From contig JAVBRO010000012.1 in assembly GCA_031547885.1 (NCBI GenBank), positions 1-17,859 of the forward strand: a stretch of DNA of 17,859 bases. The letters are read 5' to 3'. The stretch is from UBA940 sp031547885 (GTDB lineage Bacteria; Bacteroidota; Bacteroidia; Bacteroidales; Rikenellaceae). Made by a program: the position numbers and the translations under genes. Every line of letters starts with the position of its first letter. Positions within the stretch are counted from its first letter, which is position 1. Below are positions 1-6,626 of the stretch, piece by piece. The notes under the pieces are model-generated. The model saw only the letters and a list, made by a program, of their open reading frames with translations. It had not been told where the DNA came from and searched no databases.

Positions 1-341
1 ACAAAGTTGTTGAAGCTCCCGGTTCAAAAATTAAACAGGAAATAGCCAAGATCCTCTACGATCAAGGTTATATTCTTGCTTATAAGTTCGAGCAGGCCGA
101 AAAGGGCCATCCTGTAATCAAGATCGCCCTCAAGTACCACCCACAGACCAAAATCAACGCTATCAAAGACCTCAAACGCATCAGCCGTCCCGGTCTGCGC
201 CGCTATGTCGGAGCAGAGGAGATGCCCCGCGTTATGAACGGTCTGGGTATAGCCATCGTCTCCACATCCAAAGGCATCATGACCGATAAAAAGGCACGCC
301 AGGAGAACGTCGGAGGCGAAGTTTTATGCTACGTTTATTAA
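1..341 (+). CDS. rpsH: 30S ribosomal protein S8, 5' end missing
   Basis: This is the 3' part of the S8 gene, open at the left edge. The reading frame starts at base 3 and runs 112 codons to a TAA at 339-341. S8 binds the central domain of 16S rRNA early in assembly of the small subunit. The visible protein starts KVVEAPGSKIKQEIAKIL and ends GGEVLCYVY, with the conserved stretches RISRPGLRRY and GIAIVSTSKGIMTDKKAR, all typical of bacterial S8. The family is about 130 residues long, so roughly 20 N-terminal residues lie outside the window. It is followed after 18 bases by rplF, the usual spc-operon order. Identification is by motif recognition and is very secure; only the start is unseen. Confidence 0.97.
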   Translation, partial: KVVEAPGSKIKQEIAKILYDQGYILAYKFEQAEKGHPVIKIALKYHPQTKINAIKDLKRISRPGLRRYVGAEEMPRVMNGLGIAIVSTSKGIMTDKKARQENVGGEVLCYVY

Positions 342-359
342 TCGAAAAGTTCTCAAGAA

Positions 360-914
360 ATGTCAAGGATTGGTAAATTACCTGTAAACCTGCCCGCCGG
401 AGTCACCGTCACGGTATCTTCGGACAACGTGGTTAGCGTGAAAGGACCTCTCGGACAGCTGTCGCAGCAAGTTGACCGCGACATCACCGTCAAAGTAGAG
501 GGAGACGTATTGACAGTGACTCGTCCTACGGATCAACCCCGCCACCGCTCTATGCACGGGCTTTATCGCGCGCTCATCAACAACATGGTGACAGGCGTCT
601 CCAAAGGATACGAGATCAAACAGGAACTCGTAGGCGTAGGCTTCAAGGCCGAAGCACAAGGCCAGGTTCTCCAGTTGAGCCTGGGATACTCTCACGACAT
701 CTGGATCATGCTCCCCGACGCGGTGAAGGTCGAAGCCCTCACCGAACGTAAAGCGAATCCGATCGTTACTCTGAAAAGCATCGACAAACAACTCATAGGC
801 CAGGTTGCAGCCAAAATACGCTCGCTGCGTAAGCCGGAACCGTATAAGGGCAAGGGTATCAAGTTCGTCGGCGAACAACTCCGCCGCAAGGCCGGTAAAT
901 CTGCTGGTAAATAA
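360..914 (+). CDS. rplF: 50S ribosomal protein L6
   Basis: L6 of 184 residues, the usual bacterial length. It binds 23S rRNA near the sarcin-ricin loop, close to the factor-binding site of the large subunit. It begins MSRIGKLPVNLPAGVTV, has the expected internal MHGLYRALINNMV segment and ends with the diagnostic PEPYKGKGIKF motif followed by a basic tail (RRKAGKSAGK). The two tandem L6 folds correspond to about residues 1-80 and 81-175. The ATG at 360 is preceded by an A-rich stretch with no Shine-Dalgarno sequence, as is normal in this phylum. It lies 18 bases after rpsH and 18 bases before rplR, so it is almost certainly cotranscribed. Confidence 0.98.
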   Translation: MSRIGKLPVNLPAGVTVTVSSDNVVSVKGPLGQLSQQVDRDITVKVEGDVLTVTRPTDQPRHRSMHGLYRALINNMVTGVSKGYEIKQELVGVGFKAEAQGQVLQLSLGYSHDIWIMLPDAVKVEALTERKANPIVTLKSIDKQLIGQVAAKIRSLRKPEPYKGKGIKFVGEQLRRKAGKSAGK

Positions 915-932
915 TAAATTCCTGAGAAAGTT

Positions 933-1295
933 ATGGCACTGACAAAAACCGAAAGAAGGGCAAGGATCAAAATGCGTATCCGCAAGATCGTGAACGGCAC
1001 AGCCGAACAGCCCCGCATGACTGTATACAGGAGCAACAAGCAGATCTATGTACAGTTCGTAGACGATATAAAAGGCGTTACGCTCGCAGCGGCTTCGTCG
1101 CTCGACAAAGAGGTCGCAGAAGCAGCAAAAGGCAAGAACAAATCCGAAGTGGCCGCCATGGTGGGCAAGCTCGCCGCACAGCGTGCCTCGGAGAAAGGTA
1201 TCGCCAGCGTTGCTTTCGACCGTAACGGTTACCTGTATCACGGCAGAGTTAAAACATTGGCCGATGCTGCCCGTGAAGGCGGCCTTAAATTCTAA
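933..1295 (+). CDS. rplR: 50S ribosomal protein L18
   Basis: L18 of 120 residues, a normal length. It binds 5S rRNA and helps attach it to the central protuberance of the large subunit. The N-terminus is strongly basic (MALTKTERRARIKMRIRKIV). It is followed by the L18 signature PRMTVYRSNKQIYVQFVDD and the C-terminal half AFDRNGYLYHGRVKTLADAAREGGL, which is close to the family consensus. It is the third gene in the operon as seen here, between rplF and rpsE, with 12 bases separating its stop from the rpsE start. No truncation or unusual composition is seen. Confidence 0.98.
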   Translation: MALTKTERRARIKMRIRKIVNGTAEQPRMTVYRSNKQIYVQFVDDIKGVTLAAASSLDKEVAEAAKGKNKSEVAAMVGKLAAQRASEKGIASVAFDRNGYLYHGRVKTLADAAREGGLKF

Positions 1296-1307
1296 TCAGG
1301 CAAAGAA

Positions 1308-1826
1308 ATGGCAAAAAGTAACATACAGAAAGTAAGGACCAGCGACCTTGAGCTTAAAGACAGGCTCGTGAGCATCCAGCGCGTTACGAAAGTAACCAAA
1401 GGGGGTCGTACATTCAGCTTCTCGGCGATCGTCGTTGTCGGAAACGAGAACGGCATCGTGGGTTACGGCCTCGGTAAAGCGAGCGAAGTGACCTCGGCCA
1501 TCGCCAAAGGGGTTGAAGATGCTAAAAAGAATCTGGTGAAGATCCCGGTTCTGCACGGAACCATCCCGCACAAACAGGAGATGCGCTACAGCGGTTCGCT
1601 CGTTATGATCCGCCCGGCCGCTCCCGGTACCGGTATCATCGCCGGCGGTGCCATGCGCGCCGTGCTGGAGAGTGCAGGCGTGAAGAACGTGCTTGCCAAG
1701 AGCAAGGGATCGTCGAACCCGCACAACCTTGTAAAGGCTACTGTTGCAGCTCTCCTCGAACTGAGGGATGCCTACAGCGTGGCCCAGGTGCGCGGCATAT
1801 CGATGGAAAAGGTGTTTAACGGTTAA
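1308..1826 (+). CDS. rpsE: 30S ribosomal protein S5
   Basis: S5 of 172 residues, the expected size. It sits near the mRNA entry channel, contacts S4 and affects decoding fidelity. The N-terminal double-stranded-RNA-binding-like domain (about residues 15-80) contains RVTKVTKGGRTFSFSA followed by VVVGNENGIVGYGLGKA. The C-terminal domain contains MIRPAAPGTGIIAGGAMRAV and the SKGSSNPHNLVKATVAAL stretch that marks the family. The start ATG at 1308 follows an A-rich AGGCAAAGAA stretch. rpmD follows after 14 bases. Nothing is out of place. Confidence 0.98.
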   Translation: MAKSNIQKVRTSDLELKDRLVSIQRVTKVTKGGRTFSFSAIVVVGNENGIVGYGLGKASEVTSAIAKGVEDAKKNLVKIPVLHGTIPHKQEMRYSGSLVMIRPAAPGTGIIAGGAMRAVLESAGVKNVLAKSKGSSNPHNLVKATVAALLELRDAYSVAQVRGISMEKVFNG

Positions 1827-1840
1827 TTGCAGGGGAAATC

Positions 1841-2035
1841 ATGGCAAAAATCAAGATCACTCAGGTAATCAGCCGCATCGGCAGCACCGAGAAACAGAGA
1901 AGGAACCTTGACGCGCTGGGCATCAAAAAGATGAACCAGTCGGTAGTTCACGAGGACTCCCCCATCATCATGGGCATGGTCGAAAAAGTGAAACACCTCG
2001 TTAAGGTCGAACCTGCAACAGCAGCAAAGAAGTAA
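1841..2035 (+). CDS. rpmD: 50S ribosomal protein L30
   Basis: L30 of 64 residues, a small component of the large subunit. The protein MAKIKITQVISRIGSTEKQ has the typical beta-strand opening. It continues with LDALGIKKMNQSVVHEDSP, the conserved middle of the family, and a final MGMVEKVKHLVKVE helix/strand. The short C-terminal addition PATAAKK is ordinary. It lies between rpsE and rplO, where rpmD is expected in the spc operon. Intergenic gaps of 14 bases on each side suggest coupled or closely spaced translation. Confidence 0.97.
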   Translation: MAKIKITQVISRIGSTEKQRRNLDALGIKKMNQSVVHEDSPIIMGMVEKVKHLVKVEPATAAKK

Positions 2036-2054
2036 CCCTTAACACAGAATGACT

Positions 2055-2501
2055 ATGAATCTCAATAACTTAAAACCCGCAAAAGGCGCAACGCACAGCG
2101 AACGCCGCATAGGCAGGGGCGAAGGCTCGGGCAAAGGTGGTACGTCTACACGCGGTCACAAGGGAGCGCAGTCCCGTTCGGGTTACTCGCAGAAACTCGG
2201 CTTCGAAGGCGGCCAGATGCCCCTTCAGAGGCGCCTGCCCAAGTTCGGTTTTACCAACAAGGAGCGCGTGGAGTTCAAGCCTATCAACCTGTCGGTCCTC
2301 GAAGACCTTGCAACGAAGAAGAATCTCAAGGAGATCTCGGTCGAAACCCTCATCGAAGCCGGTTTCGTATCGAAGAATGACCGCGTAAAGATTCTCGGCA
2401 ACGGCAAACTGACCAAGGCGCTCACCGTAACGGCTCACGCTTTCTCGAAAAGCGCAGAAGCCGCTATCGAAGGCCTGCAGGGTAAAGCAGTGAAACTCTA
2501 A
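2055..2501 (+). CDS. rplO: 50S ribosomal protein L15
   Basis: L15, 148 residues from the start chosen here. It is a late-assembling large-subunit protein with an extended N-terminal arm that reaches into 23S rRNA. The arm is visible as the Gly/Arg-rich segment RRIGRGEGSGKGGTSTRGHK, followed by GFEGGQMPLQRRLPKFGF, the family signature. Two in-frame ATGs are available, at 2049 and 2055. I prefer 2055 because homologues I remember begin MNLxNLKPA; the alternative adds only Met-Thr. It is directly upstream of secY (20-base gap), the conserved order in which L15 precedes the translocase gene. Confidence 0.96.
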   Translation: MNLNNLKPAKGATHSERRIGRGEGSGKGGTSTRGHKGAQSRSGYSQKLGFEGGQMPLQRRLPKFGFTNKERVEFKPINLSVLEDLATKKNLKEISVETLIEAGFVSKNDRVKILGNGKLTKALTVTAHAFSKSAEAAIEGLQGKAVKL

Positions 2502-2521
2502 TCATCTAACCCAACGGTAAA

Positions 2522-3835
2522 ATGAAACTAGTAGAAACTATAAAGAACATATTCAAGATCGAGGAACTTCGCAAGAAGATCGTCTATACGGTGCTTCTCG
2601 TTCTTGTTTATAGGTTCGGTAGTTTTGTGGTGATCCCGGGCGTAAATCCCGTGGCACTGGGCGAACTCAGCAACCAGGTCTCCGGAAACGGACTCCTCAG
2701 CCTTCTCGATATCTTCTCGGGCGGCGCGTTCTCCAATGCATCGGTCTTCGCTCTCGGCATCATGCCCTATATCTCGGCCTCTATCGTTATCCAGCTTCTC
2801 GGTATAATCGTACCGTATTTCCAGAAGATGCAGAAAGAGGGCGAAAGCGGGCGCCGCAAAATGAACCAGTGGACAAGGTACCTGACCATCATCGTGCTGT
2901 GTCTCCAGGGACCGGCTTATCTGGCCAACCTTCATGCCAAGCTGCCTGCTGCAGCTTTCGTGCTGAACGGAACGCTGTTTACGGCCGTGGCGCTGATGTG
3001 CCTCATCGCAGGTACGATGTTCACGATGTGGCTGGGTGAAAAGATCACCGACAAGGGGATCGGCAACGGCGTTTCGCTCATCATCATGGTGGGTATCGTC
3101 GCCCGTCTGCCCCACGCATTCCTCGCTGAAATCAACACCCGTTTCACGGATGTTACCGGCGGCGTTGTGATGCTCGTCGTGGAACTTGTCCTGCTCTACC
3201 TTATATTTATGGCTGCGATCGCTCTGGTGCAGGCTGTCCGGAAAATTCCGGTCCAGTACGCCAAGCGTATCGTGGGCAATAAACAGTACGGAGGAGTACG
3301 CCAGTATATACCTCTGAAGATCAACGCCGCGGGTGTGATGCCTATCATCTTCGCGCAGGCGCTGATGTTCATCCCGATGCTGTTCTCGAATATCGGCGGC
3401 GGCGGTTTCGCTGCGGCCTTTTCGTACCACAGCGTCTGGTATAACGTGACGTTCTTCCTCATGGTGGTCGCATTTACATATTTCTACACCGCGATCACGG
3501 TCAATCCAAACATGATGGCCGACGATATGAAACGCAACGGCGGATTTATCCCCGGCGTGAAACCCGGTAAGAAAACTGCCGAGTATATCGACAACATCAT
3601 GACGCGGATCACCCTTCCGGGCTCGATCTTCCTCGCAACCATCGCTATTTTGCCGACGTTTGCAGCGATGCTCGGGATCAACCAGCAGTTCTCGTATTTC
3701 TTCGGAGGTACTTCGCTGCTGATCCTCGTGGGTGTGATCCTCGACACTCTGAAGCAGATAGAGAGCTATCTCCTTATGCGCCACTACGACGGCCTTATGA
3801 AAACGGGTCGTATAAAAGGTAGAGGTGGAGCTTAA
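2522..3835 (+). CDS. secY: Preprotein translocase channel subunit SecY
   Basis: SecY of 437 residues forms the protein-conducting channel of the Sec translocon in the inner membrane, with SecE and SecG and driven by SecA or the ribosome. A short amphipathic N-terminus (MKLVETIKNIFKIEELRKK) leads into the first membrane helix at about residues 20-38. Familiar landmarks follow: PGVNP, the plug/TM2 region SLLDIFSGGAFSNASVFALGIMPYISASI, the basic cytoplasmic segment KIPVQYAKRIVG, and the basic C-terminal tail MKTGRIKGRGGA. Alternating hydrophobic segments fit ten membrane helices. It lies between rplO and map. No Shine-Dalgarno sequence is seen before the ATG at 2522. Identity is secure. Confidence 0.98.
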   Translation: MKLVETIKNIFKIEELRKKIVYTVLLVLVYRFGSFVVIPGVNPVALGELSNQVSGNGLLSLLDIFSGGAFSNASVFALGIMPYISASIVIQLLGIIVPYFQKMQKEGESGRRKMNQWTRYLTIIVLCLQGPAYLANLHAKLPAAAFVLNGTLFTAVALMCLIAGTMFTMWLGEKITDKGIGNGVSLIIMVGIVARLPHAFLAEINTRFTDVTGGVVMLVVELVLLYLIFMAAIALVQAVRKIPVQYAKRIVGNKQYGGVRQYIPLKINAAGVMPIIFAQALMFIPMLFSNIGGGGFAAAFSYHSVWYNVTFFLMVVAFTYFYTAITVNPNMMADDMKRNGGFIPGVKPGKKTAEYIDNIMTRITLPGSIFLATIAILPTFAAMLGINQQFSYFFGGTSLLILVGVILDTLKQIESYLLMRHYDGLMKTGRIKGRGGA

Positions 3836-3853
3836 GCAGAAAGCTGATTGACG

Positions 3854-4633
3854 ATGATAAGTCTGAAAAACAGGGAAGAAATAGAACTGCTCCGTGAGAA
3901 CAATCTCCTGGTGAGTGAGACGCTCGCGGAAGTGGCTAAATACATCAGGCCGGGGGTTACGACCAACGAGCTTGACCGGGTGGCGGAAGAATTTATCCGC
4001 TCGCACGGAGCAGTTCCAGGCTTCCTTGGGTACGGCGGTTTCCCGAAAACGCTCTGCGTTTCGGTCAACGAAAACGTCGTGCACGGCATACCGTCGGACT
4101 ACGTTCTTCAGGAAGGCGATATAGTTTCGGTCGACTGCGGCACGATTATGAAGGGGTTTTACGGTGATTCCGCCTATACATTTGCGGTCGGGAACATACA
4201 TCCGGAAACACAGAGGTTACTGGATGTTACCAAAGAAGCTCTTTATAAAGGTGTCGCACAGGCTAAGGCAGGTAACCGCGTAGGCGATATATCTGCGGCT
4301 GTGCAAGAGCATGCCGAAACTAACGGATTCTCGGTCGTGAGGGAACTTGTAGGGCACGGACTCGGGCGGAAAATGCACGAGGAACCCGAAGTTCCAAATT
4401 ACGGCGCGAAAGGCAGGGGGCCGGTTCTCAAAGAGGGAATGGTCATCTGCATCGAGCCGATGATAAACATGGGCGAGAAATACGTTGTCTTTGAAAGGGA
4501 CGGTTGGACGGTGCGTACAAGGGACCGCAAGCCATCGGCGCACTTCGAGTTCGCGGTGGCCGTCGGTAAGGAACCCGACGTACTGACCGATTTCGATGTT
4601 ATCGAGAAGGCGATACAAAAAAGTCGATCGTAA
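3854..4633 (+). CDS. map: Type I methionine aminopeptidase
   Basis: This enzyme removes the initiator methionine from nascent proteins in the cytoplasm. It is 259 residues long from the chosen start. The five metal ligands of the pita-bread fold can be placed: Asp94 (SVDCGT), Asp105 (GDSAYT), His168 (VGHGLG), Glu201 (CIEPM) and Glu232 (HFEFAVAV). The substrate-side histidine is His78 in VVHGIPSD. The frame also opens with TTG at 3848, but the ATG two codons later at 3854 is the better start, because related proteins begin MIxLK. It stands between secY and infA, as in other Bacteroidales. The 59-base spacer after it carries a hairpin-repeat element. Confidence 0.97.
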   Translation: MISLKNREEIELLRENNLLVSETLAEVAKYIRPGVTTNELDRVAEEFIRSHGAVPGFLGYGGFPKTLCVSVNENVVHGIPSDYVLQEGDIVSVDCGTIMKGFYGDSAYTFAVGNIHPETQRLLDVTKEALYKGVAQAKAGNRVGDISAAVQEHAETNGFSVVRELVGHGLGRKMHEEPEVPNYGAKGRGPVLKEGMVICIEPMINMGEKYVVFERDGWTVRTRDRKPSAHFEFAVAVGKEPDVLTDFDVIEKAIQKSRS

Positions 4634-4639
4634 ATTAAA

Positions 4640-4677
4640 TCGCTGCCGCCCGCTGTCGGCGTTCCGACCGTTGCGGC
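4640..4677 (+). repeat. Nested pair of CGTT-hairpin units before infA
   Basis: The map-infA spacer holds 38 bp that resolve exactly into two 19-bp units of the hairpin family described at 11051-11144. The inner unit is 4650-4668: prefix CCGCT, arm GTCGG, loop CGTT, arm CCGAC. It sits inside a second unit made of prefix TCGCT (4640-4644), arm GCCGC (4645-4649), then after the insertion CGTT (4669-4672) and arm GCGGC (4673-4677). In RNA this would give a 5-bp outer stem, a small internal loop and a 5-bp inner stem with a CGTT/CGUU loop, ending 15 bases before the infA start. It is followed by A residues, not a T tract, so it is not an intrinsic terminator. Confidence 0.75.
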
Positions 4678-4692
4678 AAAAAGCTGAGTTCT

Positions 4693-4911
4693 ATGGCAAA
4701 ACAAAATGCTATTGAAAAAGACGGAACGATAATTGAGGCTCTGTCGAACGCGATGTTCCGCGTCGAACTCGACAACGGCCACGTTATCACTGCCCATATC
4801 TCGGGTAAGATGCGCATGCACTACATCAAGATCCTGCCCGGAGATAAAGTTAAAGTGGAGATGTCGCCCTACGATCTGTCGAAAGGACGTATCTCGTTCA
4901 GGTACAAATGA
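4693..4911 (+). CDS. infA: Translation initiation factor IF-1
   Basis: IF-1 of 72 residues, the standard length. It binds the ribosomal A site during initiation and works with IF-2 and IF-3. The whole protein is a single S1-like OB fold: MAKQNAIEKDGTIIEALSNA, then MFRVELDNGHVITAHISGKMR, then the conserved end MSPYDLSKGRISFRYK. It lies between map and rpmJ, as expected. Unusually for this otherwise compact operon, its leader contains a nested hairpin repeat 15 bases upstream, which could affect access to the start codon; that effect is inference. Confidence 0.98.
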   Translation: MAKQNAIEKDGTIIEALSNAMFRVELDNGHVITAHISGKMRMHYIKILPGDKVKVEMSPYDLSKGRISFRYK

Positions 4912-4960
4912 CACGCTCCAGTGTCTTTTATTATTAGACTAACAGAAAAGATCCTTTCAA

Positions 4961-5077
4961 ATGAAAGTAAGAGCATCGATCAAAAAAAGAAGCGAAGACT
5001 GCAAGATCGTGAAGCGTAAAGGCAAACTCTACGTGATCTGCAAAAAAACTCCCAAATATAAAATGCGCCAGGGTTGA
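4961..5077 (+). CDS. rpmJ: 50S ribosomal protein L36, zinc ribbon incomplete
   Basis: L36 of 38 residues with the typical opening MKVRASIKKRSEDCKIVKRK and ending in YKMRQG. It is the smallest large-subunit protein and binds 23S rRNA. Zinc-binding members use a C-x2-C-x12-C-x4-5-H set; here the first position is Ser11 and the fourth is Tyr33, while Cys14 and Cys27 remain. It is therefore a partly degraded, probably zinc-free version; many Bacteroidota L36 proteins that I recall are also cysteine-poor. It starts 49 bases after infA and ends 79 bases before rpsM. That rpmJ-rpsM gap holds no feature I can support. Confidence 0.96.
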   Translation: MKVRASIKKRSEDCKIVKRKGKLYVICKKTPKYKMRQG

Positions 5078-5156
5078 TCCCCAAGGCGCCAGAGGGATTT
5101 TTCTTTGCTTCAAAACGTAGCATCAAGTTACTTAAAGAAAACAGAAAAACGAATTT

Positions 5157-5537
5157 ATGGCACGTATAGTAGGTGTAGATTTACCAAAAAACAAAAGAGG
5201 CGAAATCGGCCTGACCTATATATATGGTATAGGCCGCAGCACGGCTCGCAAAATTCTCGATATGGCAGGCATCAGCTACGATCTGAAAGTCCAGGAGTGG
5301 ACCGACGATCAGGTTGGAGCCATCCGTAGCGCTATCGCCGACAGTGGCATCAAAGTCGAAGGCGAAAACCGCTCTGTTGTTCAGATGAACATCAAGCGTC
5401 TCATGGACATCGGTTGCTATCGCGGCATCCGCCACCGTATCGGTCTCCCGCTCCGCGGTCAGAGCACCAAGAACAACGCCCGTACACGCAAGGGCAAGAA
5501 GAAGACGGTCGCTAACAAGAAGAAAGCAACTAAGTAA
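5157..5537 (+). CDS. rpsM: 30S ribosomal protein S13
   Basis: S13 of 126 residues sits in the head of the small subunit, contacts the P-site tRNA and forms bridges to the large subunit. It begins MARIVGVDLPKNKRGEIGLTYIYGIGRSTA, the classical N-terminal helix-two-turn-helix region. It has the conserved GCYRGIRHRIGLPLRGQSTKNNARTRKG sequence and ends in a lysine-rich tail that would reach towards tRNA. The start at 5157 follows the A-rich stretch GAAAAACGAATTT. rpsK follows after 14 bases, the normal order of the alpha operon. Confidence 0.98.
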   Translation: MARIVGVDLPKNKRGEIGLTYIYGIGRSTARKILDMAGISYDLKVQEWTDDQVGAIRSAIADSGIKVEGENRSVVQMNIKRLMDIGCYRGIRHRIGLPLRGQSTKNNARTRKGKKKTVANKKKATK

Positions 5538-5551
5538 TCAGAGCGAGAGTT

Positions 5552-5941
5552 ATGGCAAAAAAAACAACAGCAGTAAAGAAGAAAGTCGTTAAGGTCGGCG
5601 CAATGGGCGCCGCCCACGTACACTCGACCTTCAACAACGTGATAGTTACGATCACCAACGACAACGGTGACGTCATCAGCTGGAGCTCCGCCGGTAAGAT
5701 GGGCTTCCGCGGTTCCAAGAAGAACACTCCCTATGCAGCGCAGACCGCTGCCTCGGATTGCGCCAAGGTCGCTTACGACATGGGCCTGCGCAAGGTGAAA
5801 GTCTATGTGAAAGGACCCGGTTCGGGCCGTGAATCCGCCATCCGCACCATCAACGGCGCAGGCATCGAGGTGGTCGAGATTGTCGACGTCACGCCGCTGC
5901 CCCACAACGGATGCCGTCCTCCCAACCGCCGCCGCGTGTAA
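5552..5941 (+). CDS. rpsK: 30S ribosomal protein S11
   Basis: S11 of 129 residues lies on the platform of the small subunit near the E site and the mRNA exit. It has a Lys-rich N-terminal extension, then GAAHVHSTFNNVIVTITND, WSSAGKMGFRGSKKNTPYAAQ and the diagnostic C-terminus DVTPLPHNGCRPPNRRRV. All are close to the family consensus. The Asn-Gly in PHNG is the position converted to isoaspartate in E. coli S11. The gene ends directly at a short tandem-repeat tract that separates it from rpsD. Confidence 0.98.
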   Translation: MAKKTTAVKKKVVKVGAMGAAHVHSTFNNVIVTITNDNGDVISWSSAGKMGFRGSKKNTPYAAQTAASDCAKVAYDMGLRKVKVYVKGPGSGRESAIRTINGAGIEVVEIVDVTPLPHNGCRPPNRRRV

Positions 5942-5944
5942 TTC

Positions 5945-5972
5945 AATTACGAATTACGAATTACGAATTACG
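5945..5972 (+). repeat. Heptanucleotide tandem repeat, 4 x AATTACG
   Basis: Four perfect head-to-tail copies of AATTACG (28 bp) begin four bases after the rpsK stop, and an 8-T tract follows at 5974-5981. The tract fills half of the 58-base gap before the rpsD start at 6000. The repeat is direct and seven bases long, so it does not form a strong hairpin. Such a tract can change copy number by slippage, which would alter the rpsK-rpsD spacing. Any effect on expression is speculation. Confidence 0.9.
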
Positions 5973-5999
5973 ATTTTTTTTCTTGAAACGATTAGAACA

Positions 6000-6605
6000 A
6001 TGGGAAAATTCATAGGACCAAAGACAAAGATCGCCCGCAAATTCGGAGAGCCTATTTTCGGCGCTGACAAAGCGTTCGAAAAGAAGAACTACCCTCCCGG
6101 AATGCACGGGCAGAACCGTAAACGCAAAAAAGTTTCGGAATACGGTACCCAGCTTACGGAAAAGCAGAAGGCTAAAGCCATCTACGGCCTGCTCGAAAAA
6201 CAGTTCAACAATACCTACGTGAGGGCTGCCCGTATCGGCGGCATCACCGGTGAAAACCTGCTGAAACTGCTCGAATGCCGTCTCGACAACGTGGTTTACC
6301 GCCTCGGTATCGCTCCGACCCGCGCCGCCGCACGCCAGCTCGTGTCGCACCGCCACATCACCGTTAACGGAGCTGTTGTTAATATTCCGTCGTACAGTTT
6401 GAAGAACGGCGACGTCGTTGCTGTCAGGGAAAAATCCAAGAGCATGGAAGTGATCACGGAAGCCCTCTCGGGCGGACGTAGCCGCTACTCATGGCTCGAG
6501 TGGGACCCCGCTTCGATGTCGGGTAAGTTCCTCCAGAGACCGGACCGCGAGGATATTCCGGAAAACATCAAGGAGCAGCTCATCGTCGAACTCTACTCGA
6601 AATAG
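6000..6605 (+). CDS. rpsD: 30S ribosomal protein S4
   Basis: S4 of 201 residues nucleates assembly of the 16S 5' domain and lines the mRNA entry channel. In some bacteria it also represses its own operon. The frame is open further upstream, across the end of rpsK, but the start is the ATG at 6000: the protein then begins MGKFIGPKTKIARKFGEPIFG as in homologues. The S4 RNA-binding domain (about residues 92-155) is visible as RLDNVVYRLGIAPTRAAARQ, then LVSHRHITVNG. The N-terminus lacks the four-cysteine zinc motif found in some S4 proteins. It lies between rpsK and rpoA (21-base gap). Confidence 0.97.
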   Translation: MGKFIGPKTKIARKFGEPIFGADKAFEKKNYPPGMHGQNRKRKKVSEYGTQLTEKQKAKAIYGLLEKQFNNTYVRAARIGGITGENLLKLLECRLDNVVYRLGIAPTRAAARQLVSHRHITVNGAVVNIPSYSLKNGDVVAVREKSKSMEVITEALSGGRSRYSWLEWDPASMSGKFLQRPDREDIPENIKEQLIVELYSK

Positions 6606-6626
6606 TAACTAATTAAAAAATAATAT

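Noticed and set aside
2528..4201. Long antisense open frame of 557 codons opposite secY and map
   Set aside because: It lies wholly opposite two highly conserved genes, its translation is His/Arg/Asp-rich without domains, and it follows from the codon bias of secY and map.
4910..4930. Small hairpin GACAC-6-GTGTC followed by TTTTA after infA
   Set aside because: Only five base pairs and a broken T run inside a continuous ribosomal operon; too weak to call a terminator.
5078..5156. The rpmJ-rpsM gap as a possible internal promoter (TTTCTTTG)
   Set aside because: The box has a mismatch at the conserved A of TAnnTTTG and there is no -33 element at the proper distance.
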